Shown here: one piece after another, positions 1-6,136 of the stretch
Position numbering within the stretch: the first letter of the stretch is position 1
Layout: each line of letters opens with the position of its first letter
Assembly (NCBI GenBank): GCA_024644425.1
Contig: JAHELA010000084.1
Span: 1-6,732, forward strand
Reading direction: 5' to 3'
Origin: Nitrosomonadaceae bacterium
GTDB taxonomy: Bacteria > Pseudomonadota > Gammaproteobacteria > Burkholderiales > Nitrosomonadaceae
DNA length: 6,732 nucleotides
Notes under the pieces: generated by a model
What the model saw: only the letters and a program-made list of their open reading frames with translations
Databases searched by the model: none
Told to the model about the DNA's origin: nothing
Program-made: the position numbers and the translations under genes

Positions 1-12
1 AAAATTAAATTT

Positions 13-99
13 TGGTGCCCAGAAGAGGACTCGAACCTCCACAGTGTTGCCACCGCTAGGACCTGAACCTAGTGCGTCTACCAATTCCGCCATCTGGGC
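13..99 (-). tRNA. tRNA-Leu, anticodon CAG
   Basis: This is a complete class II tRNA for leucine that decodes CUG. Read on the minus strand, the 7-bp acceptor stem GCCCAGA/TCTGGGC closes perfectly, and discriminator A and CCA are encoded at 16-13. The D arm has a GCG/CGC stem with GG in the loop. The anticodon stem CTAGG/CCTAG holds the loop TTCAGGT, giving anticodon CAG (complement of 63-65). The long variable arm is CGGTG-GCAA-CACTG, the hallmark of Leu/Ser/Tyr tRNAs, and the T loop is TTCGAGT. The 87-nt length fits tRNA-Leu. Its promoter lies in the 59-bp gap shared with divergent rnr. Only 12 bp downstream are visible, so its terminator cannot be judged. Confidence 0.97.
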
Positions 100-137
100 C
101 AACAGCCATCAAAATTAGGATGCTAAATTTTGCCGCA

Positions 138-165
138 ATTCTATAGGAACCCATTGTTTTGTCAA
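138..165 (-). promoter_or_regulatory. sigma70-type promoter for tRNA-Leu
   Basis: On the minus strand a perfect -35 box TTGACA (165-160) is followed after 16 bp by TAGAAT (143-138). Transcription would start near 131, leaving about 30 nt of 5' leader for RNase P to remove before the mature tRNA end at 99. The -35 box overlaps the TTG start and second codon of rnr, and the rnr Shine-Dalgarno lies in the spacer, so the two divergent genes share control DNA. The boxes are seen directly; their activity is inferred. Confidence 0.7.
145..161 (+). promoter_or_regulatory. ribosome binding site and TTG start of rnr
   Basis: AGGA at 145-148 sits 10 nt before a TTG codon at 159-161. The protein from this TTG (MSNKKKRK...) leads into the expected RNase R N-terminus, and no in-frame ATG lies between the tRNA and this site. 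This supports a rare TTG start, which usually lowers translation. I found no convincing promoter for rnr itself in the 59-bp gap; TAAATT at 124-129 lacks a matching -35. Confidence 0.65.
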
Positions 166-2330
166 ACAAGAAAAAACGTAAACTACGTAATACTGATCCG
201 TATTTTAAACAAGAAAAAGATCGTTATGGACATCCATTACCAAGTAGAGAATTTATTCTACAAACCTTAAAAGAGCAAGGTATTCCTGTTACTGAGCAAA
301 CGTTACAGATTCTTCTCGAAATTACAAAAAAAGAAAAAGAAATTTTTAGTCGCCGACTTTCAGCAATGATGCGAGATGGTCAAATCATGCGCAATCGTAA
401 GGGTGATATCTACGTTGTAGAGAAATTGAACCTAATAAAGGGAAAGGTTCATGGTCATGCGGATGGTTTTGGCTTCCTACTACCTGACGACGGTAGCCCA
501 GATATTTTCCTAAGTTCTAAGGAAATGCATCAGGTGTTGCACGGCGATAGCGTAATGGTGCGCGAAATCGGTATAGATCGGAGAGGGCGCAAAGAAGGGG
601 CCATTGTGGAAGTGCTTGAGCGTGCTACATCTTTATTAGTTGGGCGATTACATGTTGAATACGGTATTTTGTTTGTAGTAGCTGAGAACAAGCGGATCAG
701 TCAGGATATTTTAGTACCGAAAGAAGAGTCTATGAATGCGAAGGAAGGTCAAGTGGTAACAGTGGAGATCATTCAACAACCGGGAAAAAATACACAGCCA
801 ATTGGCCGCATTATTGAGATTCTAGGAGACTATACTGCTCCAGGAATGGAAGTTGAGATTGCACTTCGTAAACATGATTTGCCACACCAGTTCCCACGTG
901 AAATTGAAATACTTTCTGCAAAATTTCCAAGCGCAATGTTAAAAAAAGATTTAGTTGGGAGACAGAAAATTTGTCATTTGCCTTTGGTGACCATCGATGG
1001 TGAAACTGCTCGCGACTTTGACGATGCTGTATATTGTGAGCGTGATGGTAAGGGCTATAAGTTATATGTCGCTATTGCAGATGTTAGTCACTATGTGCAT
1101 TCTAACGATGCTCTCGATAAAGAAGCGCTTGTTCGCGGAAATTCGGTATATTTTCCGCGACGCGTGATTCCAATGCTACCAGAAGTTCTATCTAACGGTT
1201 TGTGCTCTCTTAATCCACAGGTAGAACGTCTGTGCATGGTATGTGAAATTAATATCAATACCAAAGGAGATTTTACTAATTACCGTTTTTATGAAGCGGT
1301 AATGTATTCTCATGTGCGCTTTACCTATACACAAGTAGCAGCAATGCTGAATGATCCTGAAGGTAAAGAAGCTAGGCAGCATACAAAAATAATGCCGCAT
1401 ATACAGTTGCTCTACAAGCTATATAAAGTGCTACTAAAAGCACGGGAAAAGCGTGGTGCCATTGATTTTGAAACCATAGAAACTCAGATGATTTTTAATG
1501 AACTTGGCAAGATAGAACAGATTCTGCCCGTGAAGCGCAACGAAGCACATCGTATAATTGAGGAATGTATGCTAATAGCAAATGTATGTGCCTCAGATTT
1601 TTTACAGAAACACAAACAGCCTACATTGTATCGTATTCATGAGGGCCCCACTCCGGAAAAACTCGACGCTCTACGTGACTTTCTTAAAGAATTTGGTTTA
1701 CAGTTAAGTGGCGGGGATAAACCTTCCGCACAAGATTATGTAAAGACACTACAAAAGAGTAAAGATAGACCAGATGCTCAACTACTACAAACCGTAATGC
1801 TAAGGTCTCTTAGTCAGGCTATTTATAGCCCAGAAAATACCGGGCATTTTGGGTTGGCATATGAATCCTATACTCATTTTACTTCACCTATTCGGCGTTA
1901 CCCAGACTTGTTGGTACATCGTGCAATCAAAGCAGTTCTTAATGAAACAACGTATTGTCCCGGTAACTGGCATGAACTAGGCAAACATTGCTCTCAAACA
2001 GAGCGTAGAGCTGATGAAGCTAGTCGCGATGTAGAATCGTGGCTCAAATGTTTCTATATGCAAGATAGAATCGGTGAGTGTTTTGGTGGTGTTATTAGTG
2101 GTGTTACCGGTTTTGGCTTATTTATAGCACTGGATAATATTTATGTAGAGGGGTTAGTACATATTTCTGAATTACCAAGTGATTATTTTCATTTTAATTC
2201 AGTCAAGCATATGTTAGTTGGAGAGCGTAGCGGAAGACATTATCGACTTGGTGATCGGATGAGAGTTAAGATTGTGCGTGTTGATTTAGAAGCTAGCAAG
2301 ATTGATTTTGTGCCAGCTAACAATAAATAA
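159..2330 (+). CDS. rnr: Ribonuclease R (3'-5' exoribonuclease)
   Basis: RNase R is a processive hydrolytic 3'-5' exoribonuclease that degrades structured RNA, defective rRNA and mRNAs released by trans-translation in the cytoplasm. The 723 residues show the family order. A lysine-rich start leads to a winged-helix region at about 27-86, two cold-shock (OB) domains from about 95 to 225, the RNB catalytic domain at about 260-595, and an S1 domain at about 641-720. The catalytic metal-binding motif TIDGETARDFDDA starts at residue 278, with D280, D286, D288 and D289. The second conserved motif FTSPIRRYPDLLVHR carries R579/R580. The protein ends just after the S1 domain (KIDFVPANNK) and lacks the roughly 80-residue basic tail of the E. 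coli enzyme (813 aa). RNase II is less likely because the N-terminal winged helix and the S1 sequence match RNase R. The start is TTG. rlmB follows after 101 bp, a common pairing. Confidence 0.96.
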   Translation: MSNKKKRKLRNTDPYFKQEKDRYGHPLPSREFILQTLKEQGIPVTEQTLQILLEITKKEKEIFSRRLSAMMRDGQIMRNRKGDIYVVEKLNLIKGKVHGHADGFGFLLPDDGSPDIFLSSKEMHQVLHGDSVMVREIGIDRRGRKEGAIVEVLERATSLLVGRLHVEYGILFVVAENKRISQDILVPKEESMNAKEGQVVTVEIIQQPGKNTQPIGRIIEILGDYTAPGMEVEIALRKHDLPHQFPREIEILSAKFPSAMLKKDLVGRQKICHLPLVTIDGETARDFDDAVYCERDGKGYKLYVAIADVSHYVHSNDALDKEALVRGNSVYFPRRVIPMLPEVLSNGLCSLNPQVERLCMVCEININTKGDFTNYRFYEAVMYSHVRFTYTQVAAMLNDPEGKEARQHTKIMPHIQLLYKLYKVLLKAREKRGAIDFETIETQMIFNELGKIEQILPVKRNEAHRIIEECMLIANVCASDFLQKHKQPTLYRIHEGPTPEKLDALRDFLKEFGLQLSGGDKPSAQDYVKTLQKSKDRPDAQLLQTVMLRSLSQAIYSPENTGHFGLAYESYTHFTSPIRRYPDLLVHRAIKAVLNETTYCPGNWHELGKHCSQTERRADEASRDVESWLKCFYMQDRIGECFGGVISGVTGFGLFIALDNIYVEGLVHISELPSDYFHFNSVKHMLVGERSGRHYRLGDRMRVKIVRVDLEASKIDFVPANNK

Positions 2331-2389
2331 AAAATAGTACTTTGGAATTGTTTATACAAGTCTTTATCGAATTTTTTCTAAATAGAGAA

Positions 2390-2419
2390 TTGATTGTGTT
2401 TCTCAAGCTACCCTAGAAT
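2390..2419 (+). promoter_or_regulatory. sigma70-type promoter for rlmB, almost no leader
   Basis: TTGATT (2390-2395) and TAGAAT (2414-2419) are separated by 18 bp. A start 6-8 nt past the -10 falls at about 2425-2427, leaving only about 5-7 nt before the rlmB ATG at 2432. No Shine-Dalgarno is seen before that ATG. If the promoter works, the mRNA is nearly leaderless; rlmB could also be translated from an rnr read-through transcript, since no clear terminator follows rnr. Confidence 0.55.
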
Positions 2420-2431
2420 TTCATTGTTTAA

Positions 2432-3178
2432 ATGTCTAATACCCGCCAAATATATGGTTTTCATGCTGTTACAAGTCGCATACGGAAGAATCCTAACAGT
2501 ATTAAGGAAATTTTTCTTGATGCTACACGCCATGACAAGCGTATTCGTGACTTAAAAAAACTTGCAGAAAATAAAAATATTCGCCTAATTTTCTGTGATG
2601 AGGAAAGGCTTGTTACTATGTCTGGTAGTACTCGTCATCAGGGTGTAGTTGCATCAATAGATACAAATTGTAGTTATATTAATATTGAAGATGTACTTGA
2701 ATCTTTGACAGAGCCAGCATTGTTTCTGGTTCTGGATGGGGTCAAAGATCCTCATAATCTAGGAGCATGTTTTCGGGTTGCTGACGCTTTTGGCGTTCAT
2801 GCAATCATTGCACCAAGAAACCGTGCGGTTGGTCTAACTGCTGCAGTACACAAAATAGCAAGTGGTGCCGTTGATACAATTCCATATATTTCGGTTACTA
2901 ATTTGGCGCGTGCTTTAAGAGAATTAAAACATCACGGTGTATGGATAATTGGCACTACTGTTGAAACGAATGACGAGCTTCAATTTGCTAAAATTGATGG
3001 TCCTGTTGCATGGGTGCTAGGGGCTGAGGGGGAAGGTATGCGACATCTTACCCGAGAAACATGTGACCAGCTGATTTCCATTCCTATGCTAGGTAGTGTT
3101 GAATGTTTAAATGTTTCAGTCAGTGCAGGAATATGTCTATTTGAAACTTTCCGGCAAAGAAAGAGTAGAAAACTTTAA
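2432..3178 (+). CDS. rlmB: 23S rRNA (guanosine-2'-O-)-methyltransferase RlmB
   Basis: RlmB uses S-adenosylmethionine to methylate the 2'-O of G2251 (E. coli numbering) in the P loop of 23S rRNA, during large-subunit maturation. The 248-residue protein is close to the E. coli length of 243. The first 80 or so residues fit the L7Ae-like RNA-binding domain, and the C-terminal part from about residue 95 is a SPOUT (SpoU) domain. Motif 1 is LDGVKDPHNLGACFR with N109 and R115. Motif 2 is VLGAEGEGMRHLTR with E199. Motif 3 is ECLNVSVSAGICLFE with N227, in the trefoil knot that binds the cofactor. The ATG is supported by immediate alignment with the family start (IYGFHAV), although no ribosome binding site precedes it. 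The TrmH tRNA methyltransferase is a relative, but the N-terminal domain and motif wording favour RlmB. Confidence 0.95.
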   Translation: MSNTRQIYGFHAVTSRIRKNPNSIKEIFLDATRHDKRIRDLKKLAENKNIRLIFCDEERLVTMSGSTRHQGVVASIDTNCSYINIEDVLESLTEPALFLVLDGVKDPHNLGACFRVADAFGVHAIIAPRNRAVGLTAAVHKIASGAVDTIPYISVTNLARALRELKHHGVWIIGTTVETNDELQFAKIDGPVAWVLGAEGEGMRHLTRETCDQLISIPMLGSVECLNVSVSAGICLFETFRQRKSRKL

Positions 3179-3269
3179 AATTCAAGAAAAGAAATACTTT
3201 AAGTGATTAGAGTATAAAGTTAATTAGCATATTGGGAGTTTAAACTTTACATTTAAATACGCATACTGA

Positions 3270-3298
3270 TTGATATTATTTCATTAATTCGTTAGAAT
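3270..3298 (+). promoter_or_regulatory. sigma70-type promoter for the rpsF-rpsR-rplI operon
   Basis: TTGATA (3270-3275) and TAGAAT (3293-3298) have the ideal 17-bp spacing. The DNA just upstream (about 3239-3260) is AT-rich and contains TTTAAA and ATTTAAAT tracts, in a suitable place for an UP element. Transcription would start near 3304-3306, giving a leader of about 60 nt before rpsF. This is the best promoter candidate on the plus strand and suits a highly expressed ribosomal operon. Confidence 0.75.
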
Positions 3299-3303
3299 TC
3301 GAT

Positions 3304-3361
3304 CCTCCTTAATCCTTATCTCACCGTGTGCGCATCACGGGAGATTTTACCCAGAAGGGGG
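3304..3361 (+). promoter_or_regulatory. structured rpsF leader, candidate S6:S18 autoregulatory element
   Basis: The leader holds a nested fold. An inner hairpin pairs ATCTC (3318-3322) with GAGAT (3341-3345), then, past one bulged A (3323), CCGTG (3324-3328) with CACGG (3336-3340), around a 7-nt loop. An outer helix can form between CCTCCTT (3304-3310) and AAGGGGG (3355-3361), which is the rpsF Shine-Dalgarno. rpsF leaders in many bacteria carry a hairpin with a conserved CCG that binds the S6:S18 protein complex and mimics its 16S rRNA site; the ACCG beside the bulge here resembles it. The pairing is seen; the assignment is inferred. The predicted transcription start falls at the edge of the outer 5' strand, so the outer helix may lack a base. 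Confidence 0.5.
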
Positions 3362-3365
3362 CAGC

Positions 3366-3740
3366 ATGCGTCATTACGAGATTGTCTTTATTGTGCATCC
3401 TGATCAGAGTGAGCAAGTACCTGCGATGGTTGAGCGGTACCATGGTATGGTGACAGCAAAGAATGGGAGAGTTCATCGCCAGGAAGACTGGGGGCGGCGC
3501 CAACTTGCATATTTAATTAATAAACTTCATAAAGCTCACTATGTGTTAATGAATATTGAGTGTGATCAAGAGACCTTAGATGAACTTGACCATGCTTTTA
3601 AATTCAACGACGCGATACTTCGTTATCTTACTATTAGAGTAGACGGTCCTGTTGTTGAGCCTTCACCAATGATGAGAGACGAAAAAACAAAACCTGTTTC
3701 GCAAACAGAAGAAGCAGTTGAAATTAATGTTGGAACTTAA
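3366..3740 (+). CDS. rpsF: 30S ribosomal protein S6
   Basis: S6 binds the central domain of 16S rRNA in the small-subunit platform as a partner of S18. The 124-residue protein starts with MRHYEIVFIVHPDQSEQ, nearly identical to the E. coli start as I recall it, and keeps the family segments GRVHRQEDWGRRQLAYLI and the central NIECD strand. The C-terminal tail after about residue 98 is loose and partly acidic (QTEEAVE), as in gammaproteobacterial S6, where RimK adds glutamates; whether that happens here is unknown. A strong purine-rich Shine-Dalgarno (AAGGGGG, 3355-3361) precedes the ATG. It is the first gene of the ribosomal operon. The gene that normally follows it in beta- and gammaproteobacteria, priB, is missing. 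Confidence 0.97.
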   Translation: MRHYEIVFIVHPDQSEQVPAMVERYHGMVTAKNGRVHRQEDWGRRQLAYLINKLHKAHYVLMNIECDQETLDELDHAFKFNDAILRYLTIRVDGPVVEPSPMMRDEKTKPVSQTEEAVEINVGT

Positions 3741-3860
3741 AGTGTACTAATAAATAAACTAAATCGTAGTCGTTAAGAAATATAATATTAATAGACTGTG
3801 GTTATATGTTGTATGAATATAAATAACTTTTTATATCTAATCAGGAAATAGGAAAGGATT
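3741..3860 (+). other. rpsF-rpsR spacer with no priB
   Basis: This 120-bp AT-rich stretch lies where beta- and gammaproteobacteria normally carry priB (about 100 codons). It has several stop codons in each forward frame and is too short for an intact PriB, and I recognise no remnant. It contains a perfect TATAAT at 3781-3786, but no acceptable -35 box lies 16-18 bp upstream. AGGA at 3850-3853, 7 nt before the ATG, is the likely rpsR ribosome binding site. Confidence 0.7.
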
Positions 3861-4145
3861 ATGGCTCGTTTTATTTCTAGACGTAAGGATGGTAAAGATA
3901 AAGAAAAGGACAAGAATGCAAATCGTCCCTTGTTCAAGCGCAGAAAATTCTGTCGTTTTACGGCAGAAGGTATCAAGATGGTGGATTACAAAGACGTTGA
4001 GGTATTGAAAGATTTTATTAATGAGAATGGCAAGATCATTCCGGCTCGTATTACTGGCACAAAGTCACATTTTCAGCGACAGCTAGGCACTGCTGTTGAG
4101 CGGGCACGATATCTAGCATTGTTGCCCTACACCGACTTACATTGA
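3861..4145 (+). CDS. rpsR: 30S ribosomal protein S18, N-terminally extended
   Basis: S18 joins S6 on the 30S platform. The core, from KRRKFCRFTAEGIKMVDYKD to the end (LALLPYTDLH), matches the family closely, including the ITGTKSHFQRQL segment that contacts rRNA. The protein has 94 residues against about 75 in E. coli. The extra residues lie at about 5-24, before the conserved LFKRRKFCRF, and are rich in Lys, Arg and Asp. A similar basic extension is what I recall from Burkholderia S18, so this looks like a lineage trait and not a wrong start: the protein begins MARF, as family members do, and AGGA lies 7 nt upstream. rplI follows after 10 bp. Confidence 0.96.
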   Translation: MARFISRRKDGKDKEKDKNANRPLFKRRKFCRFTAEGIKMVDYKDVEVLKDFINENGKIIPARITGTKSHFQRQLGTAVERARYLALLPYTDLH

Positions 4146-4155
4146 GAGCCATAGC

Positions 4156-4611
4156 ATGCAAGTTATTTTGATGGAAAAAATTGTTAGCCTTGGCCAGCTT
4201 GGTGATGTGGTTAATGTAAAAAATGGTTACGCACGAAATTTTCTAATTCCCCAGGGTAAAGCAAAGAGGGCAACAAGCGCCTCTATAGCAGAATTTGAAG
4301 TAAAGCGTGCCGAGCTGGAAAAAACTCAAGCAGAAAGTTTGGCCGCTGCCCAGGATTATGCAACTAAATTTGACGGACTGATGGTGCAAATTACACAAAA
4401 AGCAGGAGTTGATGGTAAGTTGTTTGGTTCAGTTACTAATGTAGATATCGTAAATGCTCTTAAAACTCAGGGTCTTGAGATAGAGAGAGCAATGATTCGT
4501 ATGCCTCAGGGACCCTTAAAGCAGGTAGGAGATCACCCGCTGACTATCGTTTTACACAGTGATGTAGCTGTACACGTCACTGTATCTGTACTGGGTGAGT
4601 CTACTTTCTGA
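4156..4611 (+). CDS. rplI: 50S ribosomal protein L9
   Basis: L9 binds 23S rRNA near the base of the L1 stalk and helps to limit frameshifting and ribosome crowding. The 151 residues (149 in E. coli) show the typical two-domain shape. The N-terminal rRNA-binding domain at about 1-50 carries the signature GDVVNVKNGYARNFLIPQGKA. A long helix follows at about 42-75 (EFEVKRAELEKTQ). The C-terminal domain starts near 80 with GVDGKLFGSVT. It starts 10 bp after the rpsR stop, with only a weak GAGAG (4144-4148) upstream, so translation may be coupled to rpsR. It is the last gene of the operon, as a terminator follows closely. Confidence 0.97.
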   Translation: MQVILMEKIVSLGQLGDVVNVKNGYARNFLIPQGKAKRATSASIAEFEVKRAELEKTQAESLAAAQDYATKFDGLMVQITQKAGVDGKLFGSVTNVDIVNALKTQGLEIERAMIRMPQGPLKQVGDHPLTIVLHSDVAVHVTVSVLGESTF

Positions 4612-4629
4612 ACACAAATTTCCATTATT

Positions 4630-4664
4630 AAATAAAAAGGGGCTGGAGACAGCCCTTTTTATTT
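4630..4664 (+). terminator. intrinsic terminator after rplI
   Basis: GGGCT (4640-4644) pairs with AGCCC (4651-4655) around the 6-nt loop GGAGAC. Past one bulged G (4639), the stem extends through AAATAAAAA (4630-4638) with TTTTTATTT (4656-4664). A GC-rich core followed by a T run is a classic Rho-independent terminator. It closes the rpsF operon 18 bp after the rplI stop and separates it from dnaB. The A tract on the other side would let it work on the minus strand too. Confidence 0.9.
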
Positions 4665-4681
4665 CTCCTTTTGATAGCTAG

Positions 4682-4690
4682 TGGTAGAAT
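4682..4690 (+). promoter_or_regulatory. extended -10 promoter for dnaB
   Basis: TGGTAGAAT is an extended -10 element (TGn followed by TAGAAT at 4685-4690). No good -35 box lies 16-18 bp upstream, which is usual for this class. Transcription would start near 4697, just past the rplI terminator, with a leader of about 30 nt. No Shine-Dalgarno is seen before the dnaB ATG at 4727. Confidence 0.5.
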
Positions 4691-4726
4691 TACCAAATTG
4701 TCGACTCGTTAATTATCCCTAAATTT

Positions 4727-6121
4727 ATGGCCCAAATATTAACCACTGTAGCAAGTGATCAACAAAATGGGTCTTATAAGACTCCACCACATTCAGTTGA
4801 AGCTGAACAGTCGGTGCTAGGCGGACTTATGTTAGACAATCATGCTTGGGATAAAGTGGCTGATGTTATTAATGAGGAAGACTTTTATCGGCAGGATCAT
4901 CGCTTAATTTATCGCCATATCTGCAAGCTTATAGAACATAGTAAACCTGCTGATGTGGTCACTGTTGCAGAGTCACTTGAATCCTCTGCTGAATTGCAAA
5001 ATGCTGGTGGTTTAGCTTATGTTGGCATGATGGCGCAGAATACACCGTCGGCAGCAAATATTCGTCGATATGCTGAGATTGTACGTGAGCGCTCTGTTAT
5101 GCGCAGCTTAGCTCAAGTTGGGGTTGAGATTTCTGACTCATCATATAATCCTGCCGGACGATCCGCTGCTAATTTGTTAGATGAAGCTGAGACAAAGGTA
5201 TTTGAAATTGCAGAAGCAGGTGCACGAGGAAAAAAGGGTTTTAGCGATATTCAACCACTTCTAAAAGACGTTGTTGAGCGTATAGAGGTTCTTTACAATC
5301 AAGAGAACCCTAGTGATGTCACAGGAATCGCTACTGGATTTCACGATCTTGATCAGAAGACATCTGGCTTTCAACCAGGAGATCTTATCATTATAGCTGG
5401 TAGGCCATCCATGGGTAAGACGGCTTTCTCACTTAATGTTGCTGAACATGTTGCACTGGAGTTAAAGAAGCCAGTAGCAGTGTTTAGCATGGAAATGGGA
5501 GGCGCACAGTTAGCAATGCGTATGTTAGGTTCAGTAGGTGGACTGGATCAGCACAAGGTACGTACCGGGCGTTTACTGGATGAGGATTGGTCTAAACTTA
5601 CCCATGCGCTTGGAAAGCTAAATGATGCTCCATTGTATATTGATGAAAGCGCGGCATTAAATGCTTTGGAGTTAAGAGCACGGGCACGCCGATTACATCG
5701 ACAACATAATGACCTTGGGTTAATTGTGGTAGATTACCTACAATTAATGTCTTCCACTAGCCAAGGAGAGAATCGGGCTACTGAGATCTCAGAAATTTCA
5801 CGTTCTCTAAAAGCACTTGCAAAAGAATTACAAGTTCCTGTTGTAGCATTATCGCAGTTAAATCGTAGTCTAGAGCAACGTCCAAATCCACATAAACGCC
5901 CTGTAATGTCGGATTTACGAGAATCTGGCGCTATTGAACAGGACGCAGACTTAATTTTATTTATCTATCGAGATGAAGTGTATAACCCAGAAACACAGGA
6001 TAAAGGGGTTGCGGAGATTATTATTGGAAAGCAGCGTAATGGTCCCATAGGTAAAATTGATCTTACCTTTCTTGGCCAATATACAAGGTTTGAAAGTTAC
6101 GCATCACCTACACATTATTAA
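4727..6121 (+). CDS. dnaB: Replicative DNA helicase DnaB
   Basis: DnaB is the hexameric, ATP-driven 5'-3' helicase that opens DNA at the replication fork and recruits primase. The 464 residues (471 in E. coli) contain the N-terminal collar domain at about 20-120 (PPHSVEAEQSVLGGLMLD), a linker helix, and the RecA-like ATPase from about 190. Walker A is GRPSMGKT at 225-232 with K231. Walker B is IVVDYLQLM with D336. LSQLNRSLEQR and the downstream SDLRESGAIEQDADLILF belong to the conserved DnaB-family motifs at the nucleotide and subunit interface. There is no intein or insertion. The ATG is supported by the position of the collar domain, although the leader has no ribosome binding site. It is transcribed apart from the ribosomal operon and converges on a PhoH-family gene 15 bp away. 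Confidence 0.97.
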   Translation: MAQILTTVASDQQNGSYKTPPHSVEAEQSVLGGLMLDNHAWDKVADVINEEDFYRQDHRLIYRHICKLIEHSKPADVVTVAESLESSAELQNAGGLAYVGMMAQNTPSAANIRRYAEIVRERSVMRSLAQVGVEISDSSYNPAGRSAANLLDEAETKVFEIAEAGARGKKGFSDIQPLLKDVVERIEVLYNQENPSDVTGIATGFHDLDQKTSGFQPGDLIIIAGRPSMGKTAFSLNVAEHVALELKKPVAVFSMEMGGAQLAMRMLGSVGGLDQHKVRTGRLLDEDWSKLTHALGKLNDAPLYIDESAALNALELRARARRLHRQHNDLGLIVVDYLQLMSSTSQGENRATEISEISRSLKALAKELQVPVVALSQLNRSLEQRPNPHKRPVMSDLRESGAIEQDADLILFIYRDEVYNPETQDKGVAEIIIGKQRNGPIGKIDLTFLGQYTRFESYASPTHY

Positions 6122-6136
6122 GAGAAAAACATAACA

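Noticed and set aside
1188..1400. Open frame of 70 codons on the minus strand inside rnr
   Set aside because: It lies wholly within the RNB catalytic domain of rnr, has no family resemblance and no ribosome binding site; it is a shadow frame.
2331..2389. T-rich stretch after rnr (T run near 2372-2377), considered as an intrinsic terminator
   Set aside because: No stable GC-containing hairpin precedes the T run.
3215..3249. TAAAGTT/AACTTTA inverted repeat after rlmB, considered as a terminator
   Set aside because: The stem is only 7 bp, nearly all A-T, with a 21-nt loop and no T run after it.
3321..3503. Open frame of 60 codons on the minus strand over the rpsF leader and start
   Set aside because: It overlaps conserved S6 coding sequence and the leader hairpin, and the translation shows no recognisable protein.
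3781..3786. Perfect TATAAT before rpsR, considered as an internal operon promoter
   Set aside because: No TTGACA-like box lies 16-18 bp upstream and there is no TGn extension. Such hexamers are expected by chance in DNA this AT-rich.
3788..3976. Open frame of 62 codons on the minus strand over the rpsF-rpsR spacer, considered as a gene replacing priB
   Set aside because: Half of it is antisense to the conserved rpsR start and the rest is AT-rich spacer. The sequence is not PriB-like and lacks a convincing ribosome binding site.
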